Positions 17,688 through 27,122 of a stretch of 53,729 bases of DNA are shown piece after piece. This DNA is from Paenibacillus sp. A3 (lineage in GTDB: Bacteria; Bacillota; Bacilli; Paenibacillales; NBRC-103111), in assembly GCF_001399685.1 (NCBI RefSeq), contig NZ_JTHN01000009.1, positions 1 to 53,729 on the forward strand, written 5' to 3'. How positions within the stretch are numbered: the stretch's first letter is position 1; every line of letters begins with the position of its first letter. The notes under the pieces are model-generated. The model was not told the DNA's origin, made no database searches, and saw only the letters and a list, made by a program, of their open reading frames with translations. The translations under genes were made by a program, and so were the position numbers.

Positions 17688-19031
17688 TTATACTAAAACT
17701 CCTTTAATAATGTATTCTCCATTGAGTACTCCTCTACTGTTCTGAGCTTCTGCTACTGCGACAAATTTATATGCTGGCAGATTGAATTTAGCATCTTGAA
17801 CAATTTTTACAGCAATACTTTTATCAATTGATGAAATATATTTCTCATAGCTTTCTGCTAAACCACCAGAAAGAGCATTATAGTGTTTTTTAACCTCCTC
17901 ACACCATGCTCCATGACCAGCATAAGGACCAATTTCCACTTTTTTTGAATTCATCCTAACAATCGGTGTTTTCCAATTAGCATATTGGAATATATCGCCT
18001 TCACCTGTTATACCCGCCAAATTGTTATTATTGGCAACTGCTTTTCTAAAATCACTACCATAAAAAATATATCCTAATATTTTTCCAAACATCAAACTAT
18101 TGGCTTTCATTAAATCCACAGCATAATTAGCTTCAACACCATGTTGACCGTCAGCAGCCCTATTTGTACTGCTTGTGTTAAAGCTTCCAGTACCTTCTTG
18201 AATTATTATTGCCAATAAAAAACGAGGATCAATTTGTATACTGTACGCTTTATTTATTTCTATAGATGCTTGCCAAAGTGCATTGATTTTATCTTGGTTC
18301 CATCTAATTTTAAAGTTCTTCTCTCTTAATTCAAAATATTTTACTTCATCAGATGTTCCACCATAAGTCAACACAGAGGAAGGTATCCAATCATTACCGC
18401 CCCCCCCTTCTCTCTCAACAACGGTCTCTTTCTTCTCCTCCTGTTTCGGCTTCTCAAGCTTCGCTATAATCTCTCGAGCCTGCTTCGTATATTCTGCTTT
18501 CGCGGCTTCCGGGCTCGCATATTTTTCCCTATCCTCGTACGGGATGAATTCGTTATCATCCACATAATACCACTTTGCCGTCAAACCATTCAAAGTTTTC
18601 GCATCATCCGGCCACTTTTCCTTCATACTTTCAATCATTTTCAGCTTATCTTCGATTCCTTGTTCCGCTTCACTGGCAAAGCGCATGACTCTTACGTTGC
18701 CGACTTCGTTCGCTTCCATCCATCGCAGGGTCTGCTTTCGCATTTGCTGCTGCGCCCATTCAGGGATTGTGGTCATTTGCCGTAGCTTATCCCTGAGGGC
18801 GTCCGCCAGTTCCTTTGCTTTTTGCATAGCGATTACATCACTGCTTGCTTCCGCAATGTACCAAGCTTCCTTATATTTTTTGATCCATTCCTTCGCCCAA
18901 TCCGGGTACGTTAGATTCAGTTTATTCTGTTCTTCTTCATAATCGTATTCGTCGGCCTTCCTGCGGCCATTTGCCGCGGCCAACACTTTGATCACCGAAG
19001 TATCGTCGAATGTCGGTTCTTTCCATTTCAT
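17688..19031 (-). CDS. Transglycosylase-like toxin with PxWA delivery module
   Basis: A 447-residue protein. Residues 1-165 are homologous to the head of the muramidase toxin at 5069-6364 (MKWKEPTF, YPDWAKEWIKKYKEAWYIA, IPEWAQQQM). A Glu/Lys and Gly-rich linker occupies about 190-220. The C-terminal domain has lysozyme-like features: IDPRFLLAIIIQEGTGSF with a candidate catalytic Glu near 277, then an NRAADGQHG segment and GPYAGHGAW near the end. This suggests a lytic transglycosylase or glucosaminidase, but I cannot name the family. There is no signal peptide. Start behind AGGGTG. A lipoprotein follows. Confidence 0.72.
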   Translation of the reverse strand: MKWKEPTFDDTSVIKVLAAANGRRKADEYDYEEEQNKLNLTYPDWAKEWIKKYKEAWYIAEASSDVIAMQKAKELADALRDKLRQMTTIPEWAQQQMRKQTLRWMEANEVGNVRVMRFASEAEQGIEDKLKMIESMKEKWPDDAKTLNGLTAKWYYVDDNEFIPYEDREKYASPEAAKAEYTKQAREIIAKLEKPKQEEKKETVVEREGGGGNDWIPSSVLTYGGTSDEVKYFELREKNFKIRWNQDKINALWQASIEINKAYSIQIDPRFLLAIIIQEGTGSFNTSSTNRAADGQHGVEANYAVDLMKANSLMFGKILGYIFYGSDFRKAVANNNNLAGITGEGDIFQYANWKTPIVRMNSKKVEIGPYAGHGAWCEEVKKHYNALSGGLAESYEKYISSIDKSIAVKIVQDAKFNLPAYKFVAVAEAQNSRGVLNGEYIIKGVLV

Positions 19032-19072
19032 GTTTGTTCACCCTATTTCGTTGAATATCCGCTTCGTACAGC

Positions 19073-20170
19073 CTAGCGATTCACATACTTTATTTGTTCC
19101 CCATTAATCGTCGCTTGCACAGTCGAAGGATATTCACTGATGAACGGAGGCAGATGGGTACGCATTCTGTAAAAAAACGCGTCCGCGAATACCTGTTCAT
19201 CAAAATCGACTTTCTCCGATATGTACATATGCCAATCGCTGCCTAGCCACTTTTGCCAGTCGCTATTCTTTTCAGCCTCCGTAAATTTTAACTCCACATT
19301 ATTTTGTACCATGACCACATTCTCCACTTTGCATCCAGGACAGTAAAAGAGAATAGGGATTCGTATTTTCTTTTCATCAACATAGCGCTTAATGGACTTT
19401 TCCAAGCCATCCCCTACACCCTCAGCACCGGCGACAAAATCAATTTCTTTCGAGAACGGATAGACATAATCACTATATTTAAAAAATGGCGGAGCCGTTT
19501 TCGTAGGCGGCAAGATTAATGAATCCTTACATGGCTCCATATATTTGGCCAATTCGTTCTCCCAGGTTTTACGATTTACTTCAATAGCTCTATTTCTTGG
19601 ACTTACTTCTGTAAAAGGTATCTGGATGTTACCGCGTTTTATGTCACCTACCATAGATTTATAATATTTTGTCACTTTATTATCAGGAAAATCAGAACCC
19701 CCGTGCAAAACACCAGTCCGCTTTGAATGGATAATTGTGAATAACAGAGAATGCGAGTATTTCTGATTACTTGTCACGAATATTGGATTATCTTTCATAT
19801 AAACAGTCTGTTCTGGTTCATTAGCTTCAATCGATTTCTTCGTCATAATAAAATGAAGCAGAGGAAATATTCTGGGGCCCGATTTATAATCGATTCTCCC
19901 CTCATACTCCGAAAATTGCCCCCGCTCTTCCAACTCCTTTTGACACGCTAGCATTTTATTGTTTGTGGAGCTAACATTATCTGGCGAAACTGATTGGTTT
20001 GCTTTACTATCTTTTTCTTTAGCATCGGTTTTCAAGTCGGTCGTATTTGTAATAACCGTTTTTGTGCCGACTTCATTACCTTGTGGGGGTTGTGGATCGA
20101 TTTTCCCCTCACAAGCGGTTATAATTGAAAGAATCAATACAACAAGCATCCATTTCACAGAATTCTTCAA
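19073..20170 (-). CDS. Lipoprotein after C39-like toxin, probable immunity
   Basis: A 365-residue lipoprotein. The TTG at 20170 has GGGGCGG 9 bases upstream, gives a normal signal peptide (lipobox ITAC) and avoids overlap with the upstream stop at 20193; a longer version would start at 20206. The body has a DUF-like fold I cannot name, with CPGCKVENVVMVQNNVE and a conserved-looking HLPPFISEYPS near the C-terminus. Its place immediately after the PAAR-like/C39 toxin supports an immunity role. The next toxin (17688-19031) starts 42 bases downstream. Confidence 0.7.
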   Translation of the reverse strand: MKNSVKWMLVVLILSIITACEGKIDPQPPQGNEVGTKTVITNTTDLKTDAKEKDSKANQSVSPDNVSSTNNKMLACQKELEERGQFSEYEGRIDYKSGPRIFPLLHFIMTKKSIEANEPEQTVYMKDNPIFVTSNQKYSHSLLFTIIHSKRTGVLHGGSDFPDNKVTKYYKSMVGDIKRGNIQIPFTEVSPRNRAIEVNRKTWENELAKYMEPCKDSLILPPTKTAPPFFKYSDYVYPFSKEIDFVAGAEGVGDGLEKSIKRYVDEKKIRIPILFYCPGCKVENVVMVQNNVELKFTEAEKNSDWQKWLGSDWHMYISEKVDFDEQVFADAFFYRMRTHLPPFISEYPSTVQATINGEQIKYVNR

Positions 20171-20192
20171 AGTACTCTGCCGCCCCTTTCTT

Positions 20193-22109
20193 TTAAGGAA
20201 ATTCATAGTATCGGCTCACCGATTTATATTGAGGTTTCCTGCTTTCTTCGCGGTTTTTATTTACTTCGTCAAAAGTGCCTACACTTCCATCCGCAGTATC
20301 ATAAACAATGACATCCCCTTCTTTCTTATATCCTATAACAACTATCCAGTGTGAAGCTCCATTAACACCAATAAGCACAGGATTCCCTCGATCAACTGCC
20401 CCTTTAACCTCGGATTCAAAATCTGTACTGTTATTTTTATAACTACAATACCCAGGTTGAGCCAAACCAATAGACTCCCACTCTAATAGCCCTTTTGGTG
20501 TAAATGTTGCTTTATTTTTATAACGACCTGGGTGCGGTTCTACTCCATTCGGCCATTGCCCATTGGTTTTCCAGGCACTAATGGCTGCAACTCCCGTTAT
20601 CGTACATCCGGACTCTCTCATCGTGTCACTTCCGATTTTCTCATCAGCATACCGTTGGTCTGATTGACTATATAACGGGAAATTCTGCAGGTTCGGAATA
20701 TAGCAAGCATCTTTGTTCAATAGCGGGTCCCGGCTAATAGCATCCTGGGCAGATATGATACCATTCTCAAACTTACCGCCCTGAGTATTTGCCTGTGAGG
20801 TACTGGATTTTCCTGCTCCACTACTACTAACCTGCTTCTCCGTATTCACATTATTAATCTTGTTATAGGCTGCGTTCGCTTCGGACCGGGTACCGTATAA
20901 AATGCTCTCGACAAGAAGCAATCGTTCACTTGCCCACTGGTTGCCTCTCGGCTCCTGAGTTAGATTGTACAAATATTGCGCCTCATTCTCCCATTTCTTG
21001 CGATCGTAAAACCCGTTCCATGCCCTGCCCTGATGGTTATTGTATGTCGAAGAAACCCGGTTCCGTTCATCGGCTAAGATTCTCCCGGCTTCTTCAAGAC
21101 TGTGATCGTCCGTAATCGTTCCGCCAAGCTTGCGGGCAGCTTGTCCCAATTGCATAGCCTGAATTTTCTTATCCCTATCCCCTGCCTGATGGGCCTCTTG
21201 CCACTTTCGTTTGGCCATATAGATGTACTCGTTCGCAACCATGCGCTGCGCGGTTTCCACATCATCGTCCAGCAATATCGTTCCGCCCATTTCACGGCCG
21301 ATTCGGGCCAGCTCCTTAGCGTCGTCTACCTTGCCTTCCGCATACAGCTTCTTCGCAGCCAAAATTTTATCGTTGCCGACCAAACGGCTTACCTCTTTCG
21401 AATCGTCCTCGCGCGTAACGGTTCCGCCGATTTGTCTGCGAATACGGTCCGCCGTATCCGCTTCTGTCCCGCCGGGCTTCCAATCCTTCTTAAGCTTTAA
21501 CAGCATTTCGTTAGCCGCCATATTCAGCAGCAAGACCGCTTCCGCTTCCTTCCGGTCCTGCCCGGCCCCCGCGTCAACCGTCTGTCCTTGGCCGTCATCG
21601 GTAATACGGATCTGCCCATTGTACATGCAGCTTACCATGCAGTAGCTTAATAAGGCTTGATCCTGCCCGACAATGACATTGGGTTTGCCCAGCGCCATCC
21701 ACGGCATCCCGATCATGGGCGAACACGGCATCGGTCTCAACTGCCCGTTGCTGGCTTTGGTTGCCTCAGCTACGTCAGGGTTATTCAGACTCGAACAGTA
21801 TCCAAAAGCATCCACGTTCACATATGGCTTCGAATCGGTCACATTCAACTGAATTTTATCATTGATATAGACTTGGCGATTCGCAGGAGCCTTTAGCCGG
21901 CTTTCCTTGCTTCCGCACGAGCAGGCTACCGTGGCTCCCTCCACTACAAAACTTCGTTCGACTCCACCGCCCCCTGCGTTTCCCAGCTCCTCCATTGTCA
22001 TAAGAAGGGGTGCTTTTCCGGCGCTCAAATCCCGTTTAATATCGGCGATACGTTCGGCTATGGTCTGTTTACGTTCTTTGACTTGAGCGCCCGTCGTAGC
22101 CCTGGTCAT
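20193..22109 (-). CDS. PAAR-like (DUF4280) tip fused to GGTI repeats and C39-like peptidase toxin
   Basis: A 638-residue specialised tip. Residues 1-20 carry ATTGAQV as in 693-2894. A DUF4280 domain follows (about 50-175; VVEGATVACSCGS, FGYCSS, RPMPCSP, SCMYNGQ). Then come about three GGTI repeats (VGNDKILAAK ... GREMGGTI) and the GRAWNG block. After a Ser/Thr/Gly linker, residues about 465-638 resemble C39-like papain-fold peptidases: Cys near 501 (ESGCTITG), His near 586 (ASHWIVVIGY) and Asp near 603 (VYDTADG). C39-like domains cleave peptides, so the target could be wall cross-links or proteins. The start has GGGAGGGAG before ATG. It follows a VgrG by 15 bases and should ride on it; a lipoprotein follows. 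Confidence 0.83.
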   Translation of the reverse strand: MTRATTGAQVKERKQTIAERIADIKRDLSAGKAPLLMTMEELGNAGGGGVERSFVVEGATVACSCGSKESRLKAPANRQVYINDKIQLNVTDSKPYVNVDAFGYCSSLNNPDVAEATKASNGQLRPMPCSPMIGMPWMALGKPNVIVGQDQALLSYCMVSCMYNGQIRITDDGQGQTVDAGAGQDRKEAEAVLLLNMAANEMLLKLKKDWKPGGTEADTADRIRRQIGGTVTREDDSKEVSRLVGNDKILAAKKLYAEGKVDDAKELARIGREMGGTILLDDDVETAQRMVANEYIYMAKRKWQEAHQAGDRDKKIQAMQLGQAARKLGGTITDDHSLEEAGRILADERNRVSSTYNNHQGRAWNGFYDRKKWENEAQYLYNLTQEPRGNQWASERLLLVESILYGTRSEANAAYNKINNVNTEKQVSSSGAGKSSTSQANTQGGKFENGIISAQDAISRDPLLNKDACYIPNLQNFPLYSQSDQRYADEKIGSDTMRESGCTITGVAAISAWKTNGQWPNGVEPHPGRYKNKATFTPKGLLEWESIGLAQPGYCSYKNNSTDFESEVKGAVDRGNPVLIGVNGASHWIVVIGYKKEGDVIVYDTADGSVGTFDEVNKNREESRKPQYKSVSRYYEFP

Positions 22110-22124
22110 GGTGCTCCCTCCCGC

Positions 22125-23663
22125 CTAGTTCATTTTCACCTTGGTTCCGCGTATCTTGGTTTCCCCGTCCATCTCGATCAAGCTCGTTTTGGCCATCATC
22201 CCGATCGCTTCTTGCGCTGTGATTTGCACCGAATTTCCCGCCGTCAGGAACAGATCGCCGGTAGCCTTGACCCGGATATCCTTGCTGCTGCGAATTTCAA
22301 TGCCCTTCTCATCGATCAAACGAATCAGCATTTCATTGTCGTTACCGGTTATGACAATTTCGTTTTTCTCAAAAATAATCGCCTTCCGGTGCTTGGTCAT
22401 GAAAATTTTGACTGCCGGGTCGGCTATCATGTCCCCGCCGCTAGTTCTCATTCGAACAGAGTGCGTGACGACACCGTCTCCTTCCTCTTCCGTAGGGAAA
22501 TAAATACTGACGTAATCCTCGATTTCCGGCATGCAGTACCACCCCGTGTTCCCTTCCGAGGTATACATCGAGGCATGCGGAAATAATATCGCTTGTTCCG
22601 GTGAAAGTTCGTTGGTGCTTTCAATCTCTTCAAAATCCACCTTCACCTTGTCTTCCGTCACTTCAATCACGCGCCCTTTTAGAGACGCCCCTTGAATCTG
22701 CTTGTTAGTCACAGGCTTCCGAAGCAAGCCGGCTTTAGACGTGAGAACGCAGTCGTGATTCCAAGCGGTATCAAACGTCGTGACCGCGCGATACACGTAT
22801 AAATCCAACTCCTTCACCGTGTTACTCTCCGTGTCGGCCATACGGCCATACTTGCTATCATACCCGTTCCACTGATAGACAGTCGGTTTTTGATCGGGGG
22901 GCGGGAGAAGAAGCCTTAGCTTTATCTTTTTTCCCGGTGTATAAAATGTCTTTATATCGGTCGTACCAACGGTGTAATAAAGCAAATTTTGTTCGCCGTC
23001 TTTCCCGAAGGAACCCAGCTTCCGGGTGACGGCGTAGTAATGCGCTTCCAGCTTCCCGTCAATCGTATCCTCCTCCGGCAAACCAAAATGCACATAGGGC
23101 TGATCCCTGGTGACTCCGGCAATAAGTCCCCATTCCAGCCGGGAAGCCATTCGTTTCAAAAAGACCCAGTCCGTCTCGTGATATTGTAAGGCGAACTTCT
23201 CCAACTTCTGGCCTTGCAAATTGCTGCTCCATTGAACATCGGGATAGCTGGAATGCTCCGTATAGTTTTTGTAATGATCCAGCACGTCCTGAATCAACTC
23301 GTCGTAAGTCATCTGCACATTCTGGAATGACCGGCTGCGCGGCTTAATATCCAATTGATAAGTTAAAGACACGGCGGATATGGTCAAGTGATTTTGCTCC
23401 GATTGTACGCTCATCTTGCTAATCGTTCCTGTAAACAGGGGCGTGAAGATTGTCTTATGGTTCACAACACTATCATAGCCGATTTCCAGCAGACTTCCCG
23501 AATACGCGCGATCCATTAGTTGAAAAAATGCTTCCTTCTCGTAGCCTTTTAGAGATGCTGTAATCTGCGCTCGGGCATGTCTATTCATGTGGTTTACGAT
23601 TTTGAGCTTTACTCCGGTTAATGCAATCGTTTGTCCATTGTATTTAACGACGGGAAGATTCAT
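22125..23663 (-). CDS. VgrG-like spike protein
   Basis: A 512-residue VgrG without toxin extension. The ETDWVFLKRMASRLEWGL signature lies near 175-190, followed by GWYCMPEIEDYVSIYF and the closing KIFMTKHRKA ... DIRVKATGDL repeat region typical of the needle. It is a near relative of 2935-4329. The ATG at 23663 is preferred over 23687 because AAAGGAG lies 9 bases before it. It stands between the VgrG-NlpC fusion and the PAAR-like/C39 toxin and probably carries the latter as its tip. Confidence 0.87.
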   Translation of the reverse strand: MNLPVVKYNGQTIALTGVKLKIVNHMNRHARAQITASLKGYEKEAFFQLMDRAYSGSLLEIGYDSVVNHKTIFTPLFTGTISKMSVQSEQNHLTISAVSLTYQLDIKPRSRSFQNVQMTYDELIQDVLDHYKNYTEHSSYPDVQWSSNLQGQKLEKFALQYHETDWVFLKRMASRLEWGLIAGVTRDQPYVHFGLPEEDTIDGKLEAHYYAVTRKLGSFGKDGEQNLLYYTVGTTDIKTFYTPGKKIKLRLLLPPPDQKPTVYQWNGYDSKYGRMADTESNTVKELDLYVYRAVTTFDTAWNHDCVLTSKAGLLRKPVTNKQIQGASLKGRVIEVTEDKVKVDFEEIESTNELSPEQAILFPHASMYTSEGNTGWYCMPEIEDYVSIYFPTEEEGDGVVTHSVRMRTSGGDMIADPAVKIFMTKHRKAIIFEKNEIVITGNDNEMLIRLIDEKGIEIRSSKDIRVKATGDLFLTAGNSVQITAQEAIGMMAKTSLIEMDGETKIRGTKVKMN

Positions 23664-23725
23664 GTAGAAGGACTCCTTTTTTAGCAAAATTGCAGTCGCC
23701 TGTTCTCTTGGGAGGCAAAGTTCAA

Positions 23726-26560
23726 TTAATCCGAATCCTGCACGATACGTTTTATTCGGATAATATTGATGTTATAGTAATCCGTATTGCACGATTTTTC
23801 ATTGACGTATCCTTCGCGCGGCAAATATCTCCTGTCGCCATTTTCATGGATGAGCATGCAATCCCCTTGGTACATCGCGACATGGCCGCTGAGAAATAAT
23901 AAATCTCCGATCTTAACAGTCGACCAGTCAGGCTTGGAATTCCCGACTTTGTTATAAATGTCGCTTCCGATCTGCTGTTTGTACTGCGCCCCGGAAGAAG
24001 CGTCCAGGTCAATCCGAAGCACGTTTTTGTAGACGAATTTTGTAAATTGATCGCAAGATAATTTAAGAGGAACCGCCCCTTCCGTTAAGCGTAGATCGTA
24101 AACGTCATTGGGCCAGCCTTTTATCTCCCAATGATAGGGTATCTTATATTCTACGTTCCCATTGGCATCTGTGATTGGAAGAAACTGTCTTGCGAAGCTT
24201 TTGAGAGCTTCACGTTTTTGCTCGGGACTTGCCTGATCGCCTACATAGGGGTCCGGGCCGACCCATTTATATTTCGTTTCGGTCGTAAGAATGCCTTCCC
24301 CGTTGTGATAGTCGAACGTCCCGTCTTTAACAAGGTAGCCTGTATTCGTTCCTGGAGTCGGGGAATGGCTGGAATTCGTTCCCTGATCGGACGATTGGAC
24401 CGATTCCTTAACCTCTTTCTTTCCTTCCGGCGTTTTCGGCCAAGGCGCAATACCATTAGCTACTTGATGCACGTGCATTTTAAGCAGTTCCAACGAAGTA
24501 TACGTTCCGACCAAGCCGTACTGCTTGGCAAAATCGTACAAGCTCTCGTTCAATTCAGCGTCATAACTATTGTTAACCGCGAGCTTGTACTTAAAATCGT
24601 TGGGATACAAGGCCGCCAGCTTATTGAGATTCTCCCTTGCGCCGCGGTCGCTCATTCCGTAACGATCTCTGATCTTGTTGGCCTCCTCTTCGATACTCTT
24701 AAGCTGCTTTTCTGTTTGTTCGCTGTCTGCCACGGGGCCGTTTTTTAACTCCCTGTATTGATCGGATAGCTCCTCCATCCGGTTGGCATCCACGTAGGAT
24801 TCCGTTGTGCATTCACGCATCATAGCGATGTATTTCACTTTATCCCGCAAAGAATCGGCCAGCCCTCGGTAATACTGTTTATCTGCTTCTTTTCCGGCTG
24901 CATCGGCCTCATACCACCGGCTTGTATAATCGTTCAATTGCTTGCGCGCCCAGTCCGGCATGTTGCCAATTTCGTTCCGCTTGTCGTATACCTCTCTCGC
25001 ATTTGCTTCGGCCGCTTTCATGCCTTCGGCATCGCCTTCCGCTTGAGCCTGATAATAGGCGATCTTGAACTTCTGAAGAAGCGGCCTGGACCACGAAGGG
25101 TAATATTCTCCTTGCCGCAGTTCATCCGCCATGTCTTCAAAAGCTTTAAGCTCCGCCTCCTGTGCCGGCAGCAATCGGATGGCCGAAGCTTTATGATGGC
25201 TTTCCGCCTGCTCTCCGTCCATGCGAAAGCGGCTCGTCCTGCTGTCTCCGTTGATTTCATGCTCTGCCGATAGCTGCACCTTATGGCCGTGCAGAACCAA
25301 ATCCACATCCGCAGCGAACGTAAGATCTCCTTGGCTGGACACATCAATGCCCGTTTCCTGATCAATCCGGATATGCATCGCGTCATCGTTGGTCGAGATC
25401 ACCATCGCTTGATTCCCGAAGCGAATTTGTTTTTTCGTTCGCGTGCTGAGATATTTCGTATTCGGATCGGCTGTCATGTCGCCTCGGGCGCTCTGCGGGC
25501 TTTTTCGGAACGAATGCTTAACGACCGCTTGCTCCTCTTTGCAGCTCGGAAAATATAAGTGGACCGTGTCTCCCAGCTCAGGCGTACAATGCCAGCCTAT
25601 CGTCCCGCCTCCCGTATAAACGGTAAGATACGGAAACCAAACCGCTTCTTCCTTCTGCACTTCATCGTCTCGATCCAGTTGAAGCTTGACATGCTCTCCC
25701 TTGACATCTATAACTTGCCCTTCCAAGGAAGCCCCGACCAACCGGTAATTATGTATAGTTTTGCAGGCGAGTCCCGCTTCGGGCATAAGGGTATAGTTAT
25801 ACACCAACATCCCTTTTCTCATCGCAGCAGTCGATTGCGTGACAACGAAGGGCTGATTCTGGAATTTGACCACGTCGCCTATATCGAGATAGCAGTCTTC
25901 TTCCACTTCATAGACTGTCAACTCGCGCTGCATAGGATGTCGATACGCAGTAAATTTAATCCCTTTCAACTTGTGAGTTGTTTCTCTTCTGGGAATGCCG
26001 AACCAAAACTTGGGCACATCGACGGTCGCATCCGCAACCAATCCCATACCGAGCCGCGAAGCCGCCCTTACAAGAAACTCCCAATCGGTTTCCTGATATT
26101 GCAGCAGAAATTGTGCGATCTTCTCGCCTTCCGTTTGATCGTTGCAATCGGAACCGTGGTATCCCCGAATCACCTTGTCCACAACATCAGAGTAAGGCAT
26201 GCCGCTGTTCTGAAAAGCTCGAACCTTAGGCGTTTTATCCAGGAGGCATGTATATGACAATCCTTCGACGTTCATCCAATATCCTTTGCCCTTGCGTTCA
26301 ATCGTGATCCGGGTTACCACGCCTTTAAAAAGACAGCGCACGCCCTCTTCTTCATCCAGTTCGTACACTTCAATCGATTCTTTGGCCTGAGCCACATGTA
26401 CATAATTGTCCTGCAGGTCCACTGGAATTTGCGCCATCAAGCGGATGCTTCCGTGACCGTTGATTTTTTTCGTGATTTGCAATTCGGACCATGTTTGAAT
26501 CTCATAAGGCCCCACGACCTTCAGGTCGCCGTAAGTTGCTGTTCTTGCCACCGTCGTCAC
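23726..26560 (-). CDS. VgrG spike fused to PxWA linker and NlpC/P60-like toxin
   Basis: A 944-residue evolved VgrG with the same plan as 10036-12807. VgrG occupies about 1-475 (ETDWEFLVRAASRLGMGL, WHCTPELGDTV). The helical module at about 485-735 has YPSWSRPLLQKFK, MPDWARKQL and NGIAPWPK. The C-terminal 190 residues look NlpC/P60-like, with Cys near 836 (LSCDQFTKFVY) and His near 892 (GDLLFLSGHVAMY), so it should cut peptidoglycan stem peptides. The start is the GTG at 26560 or the GTG three codons later, which has GTGGAG upstream. It follows module gene B by 11 bases. Unlike other toxins, no lipoprotein follows directly; a VgrG gene does. Confidence 0.85.
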   Translation of the reverse strand: MTTVARTATYGDLKVVGPYEIQTWSELQITKKINGHGSIRLMAQIPVDLQDNYVHVAQAKESIEVYELDEEEGVRCLFKGVVTRITIERKGKGYWMNVEGLSYTCLLDKTPKVRAFQNSGMPYSDVVDKVIRGYHGSDCNDQTEGEKIAQFLLQYQETDWEFLVRAASRLGMGLVADATVDVPKFWFGIPRRETTHKLKGIKFTAYRHPMQRELTVYEVEEDCYLDIGDVVKFQNQPFVVTQSTAAMRKGMLVYNYTLMPEAGLACKTIHNYRLVGASLEGQVIDVKGEHVKLQLDRDDEVQKEEAVWFPYLTVYTGGGTIGWHCTPELGDTVHLYFPSCKEEQAVVKHSFRKSPQSARGDMTADPNTKYLSTRTKKQIRFGNQAMVISTNDDAMHIRIDQETGIDVSSQGDLTFAADVDLVLHGHKVQLSAEHEINGDSRTSRFRMDGEQAESHHKASAIRLLPAQEAELKAFEDMADELRQGEYYPSWSRPLLQKFKIAYYQAQAEGDAEGMKAAEANAREVYDKRNEIGNMPDWARKQLNDYTSRWYEADAAGKEADKQYYRGLADSLRDKVKYIAMMRECTTESYVDANRMEELSDQYRELKNGPVADSEQTEKQLKSIEEEANKIRDRYGMSDRGARENLNKLAALYPNDFKYKLAVNNSYDAELNESLYDFAKQYGLVGTYTSLELLKMHVHQVANGIAPWPKTPEGKKEVKESVQSSDQGTNSSHSPTPGTNTGYLVKDGTFDYHNGEGILTTETKYKWVGPDPYVGDQASPEQKREALKSFARQFLPITDANGNVEYKIPYHWEIKGWPNDVYDLRLTEGAVPLKLSCDQFTKFVYKNVLRIDLDASSGAQYKQQIGSDIYNKVGNSKPDWSTVKIGDLLFLSGHVAMYQGDCMLIHENGDRRYLPREGYVNEKSCNTDYYNINIIRIKRIVQDSD

Positions 26561-26571
26561 TCCACTTCTGC

Positions 26572-27096
26572 TTATCGGATGAACTCAAGTCGAGTCAGTT
26601 GTATCCCCTGCGGATCTAGGCTTAACACGGATTCGGCGGCATCCAGATCGACAACAAGATAAGGCTCGATGGCGCCGGCAATTTGAAACACCTTATAGCT
26701 GCCGATTTTGGACGAATCGAGAACGAGTTTCTTGATCGCTCCATTCTTATGCCATTCCGTTTCGGAACTAAGGCAGGAGACGGTTTCGGGCGCCAAGAAC
26801 CAATAGACGGTTTGATTGGATTGCTGCAGATCGGTTAAAATGGCCAGTTTATATAATATGCCCTTCTGACAGCGCTCCAGCGCCTCTTTGAGACGCTCCG
26901 ATACTAACGGGTAAGGACGTTCTATATAATCGAGGTATTCATCCGATCCGTGTGTATAAAACTGTAAAACCTCATCCTTCAAAGCATAGAACCGCTCTTG
27001 ATAGCTTGCGCTTTTTGGCGAAAAGAACTTGGGGCCGCCTACGGGCTGGGCATAGTCCGCTATTCTTGTATCCTGGGTCAGAAGATAGTATTCCAC
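26572..27096 (-). CDS. Conserved module gene B, candidate adaptor
   Basis: A 174-residue paralogue of 13217-13744 (MEYYLLTQD, YIERPYPLVSERLKE, TEWHKNGAI, DLDAAES). No signal peptide or catalytic motif is seen. It is followed by a VgrG-toxin fusion directly, with no separate DUF4280 gene between them as in the left island. Start is a GTG with CAGGAG upstream. Same adaptor or chaperone hypothesis as its paralogue; DUF1629/Imm11-like similarity is only faint. Confidence 0.68.
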   Translation of the reverse strand: MEYYLLTQDTRIADYAQPVGGPKFFSPKSASYQERFYALKDEVLQFYTHGSDEYLDYIERPYPLVSERLKEALERCQKGILYKLAILTDLQQSNQTVYWFLAPETVSCLSSETEWHKNGAIKKLVLDSSKIGSYKVFQIAGAIEPYLVVDLDAAESVLSLDPQGIQLTRLEFIR

Positions 27097-27122
27097 CGGC
27101 TGGTTTGCTCCTGTATTTGAAA

